From Pseudomonadota bacterium (GTDB lineage Bacteria; Pseudomonadota; Alphaproteobacteria; Acetobacterales; Acetobacteraceae): DNA of 11,364 nucleotides. The DNA is taken from contig JAJZHU010000048.1 of NCBI GenBank assembly GCA_021798375.1, positions 1-11,364 on the forward strand, read 5' to 3'. Below are positions 6,977 through 11,364 of this stretch, piece after piece. Under the pieces are notes generated by a model that was given only the letters and a program-made list of their open reading frames with translations, was not told the DNA's origin and did not search any database. Each line of letters begins with the position of its first letter. Positions within the stretch are counted from its first letter, which is position 1. The position numbers and the translations under genes are program-made.

Positions 6977-7684
6977 TTGAAAACCCTGAATGAGCCATCG
7001 CTGAAGCTCGAGGCCATTCCAAGTCTTCGCTCGATGGTCGCGGCAAGGCTGCGCGAGGCAATTGTCACCGCCCGGTTTCCGCCCGGCGTTCGTCTGATCG
7101 AGCGTAACCTGTGTGAGTTGATGGGGGTCTCGCGGACTTCGGTGCGCGAGGCGCTGCGTGAGTTGGAAAGCGAGGGATTGATCACCCCAATCCCCAATCG
7201 CGGCCCGGTCGTCACCACCCTCAGCACCAAGGAAGCGCGAGATATATTCACCATTCGCGCCGAACTGGAATGCCTGGCATCTGCCTTGTTCGCGACCAAT
7301 GCGACGGACGAGCAAATGGCCGCTCTCGCCCAGACGACTGAAAAGCTTGCTCAGGTCTACGAAAACTTTGAACCGGCGACCCTTCTTCGTCTGAAGGATG
7401 AGTTTTATTCGACGCTTCTTGAAGGCGCGAACAATGAAGCGCTGGCGACGCTTGTGCGGACGATATTGGCCCGTGTGGCCCGGTTGCGGGTGGTGTCGCT
7501 TAGCAAGCAGTCGCGATCGCGTGAATCGATCAAGGAAATTCGCAAATTGGTCGAGGCGTTGTTGACCCGCGACCCTGCCGCGGCACGCCGGATGTGCTTG
7601 ACACACATTGAAAATGCCGCCGCCGCGGCGTTTGCGGTGCTTGATGCCAATGACGTGATTGGCCGGAACACCGAACAATCGTAA
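6977..7684 (+). CDS. GntR-family transcriptional regulator, FCD subfamily
   Basis: A DNA-binding regulator of about 236 residues. I choose TTG 6977 because GGAG (6966-6969) sits 7 bases upstream; an in-frame TTG at 6941 adds 12 unlikely residues and lacks such a site. The winged helix-turn-helix spans about 14-80 (LREAIVTARFPPGVRLIERNLCELMGVSRTSVREALRELESEGLI), with recognition helix SRTSVREALREL. Residues about 90-230 form the helical FCD ligand domain. FCD proteins usually hold a metal with one Asp and three His. Here Asp141 and His210 fit, but the FH position is Phe143-Tyr144 and the SxxEH motif reads SRESIKE, so metal binding is probably lost. It follows the enzyme run, with 141 bases between, and carries its own palindrome. 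The likely role is repressor of the catabolic genes, released by an acidic intermediate. It converges with the MFS gene. Confidence 0.92.
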   Translation: MKTLNEPSLKLEAIPSLRSMVAARLREAIVTARFPPGVRLIERNLCELMGVSRTSVREALRELESEGLITPIPNRGPVVTTLSTKEARDIFTIRAELECLASALFATNATDEQMAALAQTTEKLAQVYENFEPATLLRLKDEFYSTLLEGANNEALATLVRTILARVARLRVVSLSKQSRSRESIKEIRKLVEALLTRDPAAARRMCLTHIENAAAAAFAVLDANDVIGRNTEQS

Positions 7685-7751
7685 CCGATAAGTTGGGTCC
7701 ATCTCACTTCTTGCGAATGTTTGTCATCTGTTACCCCTGGCCCGTTAGCCG

Positions 7752-7808
7752 TTTTAGAGCATGATCGCCGCAGGTTGCATAACACGTAGGCGTGAATCAT
7801 GCGTAAAA
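7752..7808. repeat. Alphaproteobacterial intergenic hairpin repeat, copy 1
   Basis: GCATGAT (7759-7765) pairs with ATCATGC (7796-7802). The stem is extended inward by CGCC/GGCG (7766-7769 and 7789-7792) and outward by TTTTA/TAAAA (7752-7756 and 7804-7808), with small internal loops. The TAGAGCATG edge is characteristic of dispersed alphaproteobacterial REP-like palindromes. It lies between two convergent genes and may also end transcription. Confidence 0.6.
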
Positions 7809-7816
7809 ACAAAAAG

Positions 7817-7870
7817 CTAGAGCACGTTCGTCGCACGTATATGGTTCAACGTGATCCGAACGTGCTCTAG
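7817..7870. repeat. Alphaproteobacterial intergenic hairpin repeat, copy 2
   Basis: CTAGAGCACGTTCG (7817-7830) is the exact reverse complement of CGAACGTGCTCTAG (7857-7870). An inner CACGT/ACGTG pair (7834-7838 and 7849-7853) extends the fold. It shares the TAGAGCA edge with copy 1, 8 bases to the left, so the two form a tandem mosaic. The position between convergent genes is typical. Confidence 0.75.
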
Positions 7871-7977
7871 GGACGGATTCGGGATTGGCTCCCTGCCCAG
7901 TTATTGGGGGCCACCTCACATTTCGGCGCCGATGCGGGGAAAGGTTCCGGCATTATCGACATCAGGCGATGATCGAC

Positions 7978-9228
7978 TTAGATCGGCGGAACCCCGATTT
8001 CGTCCAGACTATGCCGGTTCGACCTGGTGGTTGCAGTTTCCCGCAACAGCAAGCCAAACACGACGATCGCCGCCACCAGCCCGATCAATATCCACAGCGG
8101 TGCGCGCAGACCAAACAGATCGGCGATTTTTCCCGCCAACAACGGCCCGCCCGCGCCGCCGATAATCTCCCCTGCCCCCATCGTCAGACCCATTGTGGTG
8201 GCCAGCAGGCGCGGCTGCACCGTTTCGCTGGGGATTGTCGCCATCACGATGGGAAACGCGCCGATGTAAGCCGAACCGATCAAAAACAATCCAAACAACG
8301 GCCATAGCGCACCATGGATGAACAACCCTCCGAGCGGGATCAATGCCCCCAACGCGCCCGCCGCGATCGTTACCGGCCGCCGGCCGAAATAATCCGAGGC
8401 CCCTGAAACCAGCACCGAACAAGCCATCGAGCCAAGCCCGTAAGTGGCCATCAGCCAGCTCATCGTCGTCTGGCTGACCCCGCGCTGCCTGATCAGATAC
8501 AGTGGCATGAACGAGAAAAACACCATCATGAAGGCCACCAGCAGCACCGAGATCACGGCGCAAATCTGGATATTCCGGTCGGCCAGCACTTCGCGCAACG
8601 CCGATCCCCTGGGGATCGCGGGATCATGGTGCAACTCGGTTTTGGGCGGCTCGACGATGAAAAAATACATCACGAGCGCCATCAGCAGCCCCGGCAAGGC
8701 CGCCAGAAAGAACGCCTTGCGCCAGCCAAACGCAAGCGCCACGGCCACCACCACCACCGGGCCCAGAAACGTGCCGAACAAGTTGGCGCCGAATGTTTGC
8801 GCCAACCCCATCGCCAGACCGCGCCGCTTGGGGTTGACCTCGGCGGCGATCAACACCTGGCTGATCGGCATCACCCCGCCTTCCGCCACACCCATCAACA
8901 AACGCACCGCGACCAGTGCGACGAACGTCGGCGCAAGCCCCGACAGGAAGGAGGCGCAGGAGAAAAACACCGTGCAAAACACCAAAATCAGCTTGCGCCG
9001 GCCCAACAGATCGGAAAGCCGCCCAATGAACAGCCCGGAAGCCGCCCAACTCAGCGCCAATGCCGCCCCCAGCGCACCGACATTGGTGTTCGACATGCCA
9101 AGCTCCGGCTGGATGAACGGCATCAGGTAATTCATCGCGTTGCGATCGAAAAACACCACGCCGAAATTAAGACTGAGCAAGCCGACGAGCAGCCATTGAT
9201 AAAATGGCCGAACGGGATCGAGACGCAC
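7978..9228 (-). CDS. MFS transporter, anion/aromatic-acid symporter type
   Basis: A 416-residue inner-membrane major facilitator with 12 predicted helices in two halves, split by a loop around 193-215. The start is GTG (9226-9228), with AGGAG at 9237-9241, 8 bases upstream. Family signs: FDRNAMNYLMPFI in helix 1 (Asp28 and Arg29, as in anion:cation symporters); motif A in the loop between helices 2 and 3 as GRLSDLLGRRK (69-79); its second-half copy GASDYFGRRP (276-285); and RLLMGVAEGG in helix 4, with the arginine and glutamate usual in this group. Such proteins bring in organic acids (hexuronates, phthalate, aromatic acids) with protons. It is read toward the GntR gene and lies 514 bases downstream of the SDR gene. 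Its promoter region carries the palindrome at 9277-9308, so it is probably separately controlled. Export of a product cannot be excluded. Confidence 0.93.
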   Translation of the reverse strand: MRLDPVRPFYQWLLVGLLSLNFGVVFFDRNAMNYLMPFIQPELGMSNTNVGALGAALALSWAASGLFIGRLSDLLGRRKLILVFCTVFFSCASFLSGLAPTFVALVAVRLLMGVAEGGVMPISQVLIAAEVNPKRRGLAMGLAQTFGANLFGTFLGPVVVVAVALAFGWRKAFFLAALPGLLMALVMYFFIVEPPKTELHHDPAIPRGSALREVLADRNIQICAVISVLLVAFMMVFFSFMPLYLIRQRGVSQTTMSWLMATYGLGSMACSVLVSGASDYFGRRPVTIAAGALGALIPLGGLFIHGALWPLFGLFLIGSAYIGAFPIVMATIPSETVQPRLLATTMGLTMGAGEIIGGAGGPLLAGKIADLFGLRAPLWILIGLVAAIVVFGLLLRETATTRSNRHSLDEIGVPPI

Positions 9229-9276
9229 CGGGGAGACTCCTGTCGTTTCCTGATTTTATCGTACAGGTTAGAACAA

Positions 9277-9308
9277 TATGCCATCGCTTGCCATCACTTG
9301 ATGGCATA
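9277..9308. promoter_or_regulatory. Palindrome with three TGCCATC half-sites, candidate operator of the MFS gene
   Basis: TGCCATCACTTGATGGCA (9289-9306) is a palindrome with perfect 8-bp arms around two bases. A third half-site (ATGCCATC, 9278-9285) precedes it, so that TATGCCATC (9277-9285) also pairs perfectly with GATGGCATA (9300-9308). It lies 49-80 bases upstream of the MFS start on the minus strand, over or next to the likely -35 region. This is what two alternative dimer sites would look like. Confidence 0.6.
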
Positions 9309-9338
9309 AAATTTCTCGTTAAAACAAATATTTACAGC

Positions 9339-9378
9339 CTGACGACACAAATAATTCGAACGACCTTAAAGTCGTCAG
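9339..9378. repeat. 8-bp inverted repeat
   Basis: CTGACGAC (9339-9346) is the exact reverse complement of GTCGTCAG (9371-9378), with 24 bases between that include another CGAC. Function is unknown; it may be structure in the 5' region of the MFS transcript or a regulator site. Confidence 0.45.
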
Positions 9379-9408
9379 CCTCCGGCAGATTTGCTGAAAA
9401 AACCCCAC

Positions 9409-9432
9409 CTCGACAAGATTCTTCTTGTCGGG
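9409..9432. terminator. Hairpin flanked by T-rich ends, possible bidirectional terminator
   Basis: CGACAAGA (9411-9418) pairs with TCTTGTCG (9423-9430) around a 4-base loop, with a further C-G pair at 9409/9432. On the minus strand a run of six T (complement of 9396-9401) follows after about 8 bases. On the plus strand TTTTT starts about 8 bases on. The T-runs sit a little far for a perfect intrinsic terminator. If active on the minus strand it would end the SDR transcript before the MFS gene. Confidence 0.4.
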
Positions 9433-9461
9433 ATAGGAATTTTTAATTTTCCAGGGGCAAA

Positions 9462-9486
9462 TTCAGGCATCTCCGCGGTGCCTGAA
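9462..9486. repeat. 8-bp hairpin
   Basis: TTCAGGCA (9462-9469) is the exact reverse complement of TGCCTGAA (9479-9486), with a 9-base GC-rich loop. No T-run follows on either strand. It is one of a series of hairpins in this gap. Confidence 0.45.
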
Positions 9487-9586
9487 AGCCGCTTGTGTGG
9501 CCTTTCGGCATCCCTTGGACAGACTCATCCCGTCGCCGACAGCCCGCCAACACCTATTGCAGGATATACGGAATTACAGATTTTGT

Positions 9587-9629
9587 TCCCCCAAAATCGA
9601 GCCAATTTGAGAGCCTCGATTTAGGGGGA
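9587..9629. repeat. 15-bp inverted repeat with one mismatch
   Basis: TCCCCCAAAATCGAG (9587-9601) pairs with CTCGATTTAGGGGGA (9615-9629) at 14 of 15 positions, around a 13-base loop. The arms end in runs of C and G. It lies 114 bases past the SDR stop on the minus strand. No T-run follows, so a terminator role is doubtful; it may be a small repeat element. Confidence 0.6.
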
Positions 9630-9742
9630 GGATTCCATGGTACCTGCAACGGATTCACGACAAGAGCGGCGTGCGCAGCCGCAGGCAATCGGTTGAACGC
9701 GCGCGACGCCCGGGCTTTATTCCCTGAACCGGGGCCAGCGTT

Positions 9743-10633
9743 TTACCATGATTTCATCGCCGCCTTGATTTCCGCGATGCCCTGGCGACGGCCAGCCTCG
9801 AATTCCACCCGCCGCGGGTCCATGGGAAGATCGTCGCGAATGGCGGCCATCAACTCGTCGTGCAGGTCTTGCATCTCCTCCCTGAACTCGGGATGTCCGA
9901 TGATATAGGCTTCGTTCTTGCGGATCGCGTCGAGGACGGCACCGGCGAGATCCATCGGGTCCATGGCGTGCCGTAGGGCAACAGCGAAGTTGGCCGTCAT
10001 CGGATCGACCTCCGTGTCGGCGGTGGCGACGAGTTCCCTGGCACGGTCGAGGATACGCGAGCGTGTCAGGCCGGGGAAAAGTGTCGAGACCCCGATCCGG
10101 TCCGGAACCAGCGATAGGCGCAACGACTCGGATAAACCTCGCACGGCAAATTTGCTGGCGGAATAGATACCTCCGGCGTCCGGCAGGGGAATAATGCCGG
10201 CCATCGACGAAGTGTTGACAATGTGACCACCCTCACCGTGACTTCTAATGCGCGGCAACATGGTAACAACCCCGTTGATGACACCGCCCACATTGATGCC
10301 CATCATCGTATCCCAGTCCGAATAATCCGCCTGGCTCATAAGCTCGGCCATGCCGACGCCCGCGTTGTTGCAAAGGACGTGCACCTTGCCGAAACGCGCT
10401 TCCGCCGCGTCGGCGGCAGCCGCGAAGGCGGCCCGGTCGGTGACGTCCAGCCGGACGAACATATATTCCCTATTGTCGCCAGATAGTTGGAGCGCGGCGT
10501 CATCAATATTGGCCTGGGAATTATCGGCCACGACGACTTTCATTCCCGCCTTCAGAAAAACCCGCGCCATGGCGAAACCGATCCCGCTCGCACCGCCTGT
10601 GATGAACGCGACCTTACCTTCAACGTGCTGCAT
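9743..10633 (-). CDS. Classical SDR dehydrogenase with extended C-terminus
   Basis: A 296-residue cytoplasmic NAD(P)-dependent oxidoreductase. ATG at 10631-10633 has AGGGGAAG a few bases upstream on the minus strand. Motifs are TGGASGIG (12-19), Asp37 after the second strand (suggests NAD), NNAG (89-92), and the catalytic residues Asn114, Ser143 (in NTSSMAG), Tyr157 and Lys161 (in YSASK). Compared with the first SDR, it lacks the usual short C-terminal GG-YxVDGG ending. It has a longer tail of charged helices instead (about 215-296), as in SDRs annotated as oxidoreductases of hydrophobic alcohols. It stands alone on the minus strand, with 525 bases of repeats upstream and a hairpin-rich gap before the MFS gene. 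Its link to the left-hand pathway is inferred from proximity only. Confidence 0.92.
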   Translation of the reverse strand: MQHVEGKVAFITGGASGIGFAMARVFLKAGMKVVVADNSQANIDDAALQLSGDNREYMFVRLDVTDRAAFAAAADAAEARFGKVHVLCNNAGVGMAELMSQADYSDWDTMMGINVGGVINGVVTMLPRIRSHGEGGHIVNTSSMAGIIPLPDAGGIYSASKFAVRGLSESLRLSLVPDRIGVSTLFPGLTRSRILDRARELVATADTEVDPMTANFAVALRHAMDPMDLAGAVLDAIRKNEAYIIGHPEFREEMQDLHDELMAAIRDDLPMDPRRVEFEAGRRQGIAEIKAAMKSW

Positions 10634-10749
10634 ATTGTCTTCCCCTGGCTCCCTTGCGCCGCGTGGGCGGCGGCGATTGTTTCAAGCAGCGAATCAAATG
10701 TTCACTTCCGAATGCTTCAATGGCCCCGCCGCCACCACGATTCACCTAA

Positions 10750-10775
10750 CCTATCTTCACGTTTGACAAGATAGG
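10750..10775. promoter_or_regulatory. 8-bp inverted repeat upstream of the SDR gene
   Basis: CCTATCTT (10750-10757) is the exact reverse complement of AAGATAGG (10768-10775), with 10 bases between. It lies about 120 bases upstream of the SDR start. On the minus strand TTGTCA overlaps it and could be a -35 box, but no good -10 box is seen at the right distance. It is a possible operator. Confidence 0.35.
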
Positions 10776-10795
10776 CATGTGCTCGCGATGGGATG

Positions 10796-10813
10796 ATCCA
10801 CCATATGATGGAT
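10796..10813. promoter_or_regulatory. 18-bp near-perfect palindrome
   Basis: ATCCACCATATGATGGAT is palindromic except for one pair, centred on CATATG. GATGG recurs at 10807, 10811 and 10819. It is 163-180 bases upstream of the SDR start, and could be a regulator site. Its GATGG core resembles the GATGGCA arms at the MFS promoter, but the similarity is short. Confidence 0.35.
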
Positions 10814-10892
10814 GGAATGATGGACGAGAATCGCCAGGAAAATAGCAGATGAAATTATCCAGGGCAATCGGGGAAAGAAGTTCGTGACAGCA

Positions 10893-10928
10893 TTACGGCA
10901 TTACGGTGAACGTTACGGCTCGTTACGG
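10893..10928 (+). repeat. Four TTACGG repeats
   Basis: TTACGG occurs at 10893-10898, 10901-10906, 10913-10918 and 10923-10928, with start-to-start distances of 8, 12 and 10 bases. The last copy is part of the left arm of the 19-bp inverted repeat. GTGACAG also occurs twice, beginning at 10884 and 10928. Confidence 0.6.
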
Positions 10929-10993
10929 TGACAGTTTACTTATCTTTCTATTTCCCGTTTCCGCGAAACTATTTAGTAAACTGTCACCGTAAC
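10922..10993. repeat. 72-bp element with perfect 19-bp inverted arms
   Basis: GTTACGGTGACAGTTTACT (10922-10940) is the exact reverse complement of 10975-10993. The 34-base centre is pyrimidine-rich and holds its own small hairpin, GTTTC-CGC-GAAAC (10957-10969). A perfect 19-bp match is far beyond chance for so short a span. It has no T-run after it and lies 166 bases past the RAYT stop. A repeat tied to the transposase, or a tiny non-autonomous element, is the likely explanation. Confidence 0.85.
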
Positions 10994-11091
10994 CCCAGGC
11001 GGATTTGGTGTTGTTGAATGGGTCGCCGTTTGAGAACGCCGAGGCGTTGCGCGGGGCGACGAAGGTGGTTCGGGGGATGGCGGTGGGGTAG
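10993..11091 (+). other. Possible C-terminal remnant of a gene cut by the inverted repeat
   Basis: From the last base of the 19-bp repeat, a frame runs 32 codons to a TAG at 11089-11091. It reads like a natural protein tail (LNGSPFENAEALRGATKVV, then RGMAVG). In frame upstream, the repeat itself supplies a stop at 10990-10992. I do not recognise the family. Short open frames in GC-rich DNA are common, so this may be chance. Confidence 0.2.
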
Positions 11092-11107
11092 CAGTCCGGT
11101 GGACCGC

Positions 11108-11128
11108 GTAGGGCGGGCATCGCCCGCC
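11108..11128 (+). repeat. REP unit: GTAG plus GC-rich hairpin
   Basis: GTAG (11108-11111) is followed at once by a perfect 7-bp stem GGCGGGC (11112-11118) and GCCCGCC (11122-11128) with a three-base loop. A GTAG-type tetranucleotide at the foot of a small palindrome is the structure recognised by REP-associated tyrosine transposases. It lies 30 bases after the stop of such a gene and points the opposite way, as flanking REPs often do. Confidence 0.75.
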
Positions 11129-11158
11129 ACCTTATCTCCGCGCATCCCATTTCCATGG

Positions 11159-11364
11159 TCATTCTCCGAACGTCCCTTCCATCACCCCATCCTCGGGTGC
11201 CCATTGTGCCGGATAAAGCCCCTTTGTTACGGCCTGACGAAAAGTTGAATGTGGCCAATCGGCCGCCTTGCTCACCACTCCGTGTTTCACCGGGTTAAAA
11301 TGGACATAATCCATGTGCGCGGCATAATCATCCTCGTCCCGGATCGTATGTTCCCAATAACGGC
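11159..11364 (-). CDS. REP-associated tyrosine transposase (RAYT), C-terminal fragment
   Basis: The gene enters from the right edge and reads leftward, ending with TGA at 11159-11161; 67 whole codons are visible. The frame begins RYWEHTIRDEDDY and continues AAHMDYVHFNPVKHGVV, SKAADWPHSTFRQAV and TKGLYPAQW. This is the C-terminal helix-and-tail signature of RAYT proteins (Y1 transposase superfamily, related to IS200/IS605 TnpA): WEHxIRDExDxxxHxxYxHxNPVKHGxV, then DWPxSSF and GLYPxxW. RAYTs are single-stranded DNA endonucleases that cut and rejoin REP hairpins, usually as single domesticated copies. The catalytic Tyr and the HUH residues lie outside the window. The start is beyond the edge. The visible part has no stop or frameshift, so the gene may be intact. 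The REP at 11108-11128 sits just downstream. Confidence 0.9.
   Translation of the reverse strand, partial: RYWEHTIRDEDDYAAHMDYVHFNPVKHGVVSKAADWPHSTFRQAVTKGLYPAQWAPEDGVMEGTFGE

Larger units (their letters stand above)
9229..9742 (-). other. Hairpin-rich non-coding gap between the SDR and MFS genes
   Basis: No convincing gene is seen here. The gap carries at least five inverted repeats: the palindrome at 9277-9308, and hairpins at 9339-9378, 9409-9432, 9462-9486 and 9587-9629. The left part (9240-9460) is AT-rich and should contain the MFS promoter on the minus strand. The right part (9631-9742) is GC-rich, with nothing recognisable. Confidence 0.6.
10634..11158. other. Repeat-rich spacer between the SDR gene and the RAYT fragment
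   Basis: No complete gene is visible. The SDR-proximal part should hold its promoter, together with the structures at 10750-10775 and 10796-10813. The distal part contains the TTACGG array, the 19-bp inverted repeat, a short open remnant and a REP unit. The mix suggests past activity of mobile or REP sequences. Confidence 0.6.

Noticed and set aside
6887..7702. A 271-codon minus-strand frame opposite the GntR regulator
   Set aside because: It is antisense to a clear winged-helix/FCD gene, with Arg- and Gln-rich text and no recognisable domain.
7752..7870. CRISPR array
   Set aside because: There are only two unlike palindromes with no equal-length spacers; they fit a REP-like mosaic.
8626..9309. 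A 227-codon plus-strand frame opposite the MFS gene
   Set aside because: Its translation is dominated by His, Arg and Gln with no motif, and the minus strand has a full 12-helix transporter with ribosome site.
10763..10786. Perfect TTGACA as a plus-strand promoter
   Set aside because: No acceptable -10 box lies 15-19 bases on, and no plus-strand gene follows.
10923..11258. A 111-codon minus-strand frame over the 19-bp repeat and REP
   Set aside because: It overlaps the RAYT gene in another frame and crosses the repeats; composition is unlike a protein. The RAYT frame is the real one.
1..11364. tRNA, rRNA or known riboswitch
   Set aside because: I saw no cloverleaf with TTCGAAT-type arm, no rRNA text and no recognisable riboswitch core in the gaps; this was by eye only.

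Overview
The window looks like an accessory catabolic locus of an alphaproteobacterium. The TonB-dependent receptor has the sphingomonad/Caulobacter style (signal peptide, EVVITAEKR TonB-box region, GPQGTLYGRN plug motif). The sequence is moderately GC-rich by eye. The spacer between the convergent genes near 7.7-7.9 kb carries TAGAGCATG/TAGAGCACG hairpin repeats of the kind scattered through alphaproteobacterial chromosomes. I cannot name a genus.

Left half, plus strand (2-7684). The window opens inside a vanillyl-alcohol-oxidase/4-cresol-dehydrogenase family flavoprotein. A 304-bp control region with a likely promoter and a 12-bp inverted repeat comes next. A TonB-dependent outer-membrane receptor follows (1095-3344). 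A strong hairpin then precedes a run of enzymes: a classical SDR dehydrogenase (3426-4172), an NTF2/SnoaL-fold protein (4241-4681), a GMC-family FAD alcohol oxidoreductase (4702-6396) and a PcaC-like carboxymuconolactone decarboxylase family protein (6425-6835). A GntR-type (FCD subfamily) regulator closes the series (6977-7684) and has a 17-bp palindrome upstream. Together these suggest uptake of a bulky, poorly permeant substrate, probably aromatic or terpenoid, across the outer membrane. Alcohol oxidation (GMC, SDR, flavoprotein) and carbon-carbon or ring chemistry (NTF2-like and CMD proteins) would follow. The actual substrate cannot be read from the sequence.

Right half, minus strand (7978-10633). 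A second classical SDR (9743-10633) and a 12-TM MFS transporter of the anion/aromatic-acid symporter type (7978-9228) are both read leftwards, 514 bp apart. The MFS start region contains an 18-bp palindrome plus an extra half-site, both built on TGCCATC. Its half-site resembles that of the palindrome upstream of the GntR gene. This is the best hint that one regulator links the two halves.

Right edge (10634-11364). This is a mobile/repeat zone. A clear C-terminal fragment of a REP-associated tyrosine transposase (RAYT, Y1 family) runs off the right edge on the minus strand; it lacks a start inside the window and is easily missed. A textbook REP unit (GTAG plus a GC-rich hairpin) lies 30 bp beyond its stop. 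A 72-bp element with perfect 19-bp inverted arms and a preceding TTACGG array lie further left.

The main leads are the RAYT/REP module, the shared TGYCATC half-site, an ATGA-coupled 20-codon ORF with a near-perfect Shine-Dalgarno just before the regulator, and the apparent loss of the FAD-linking residue in the first flavoprotein.
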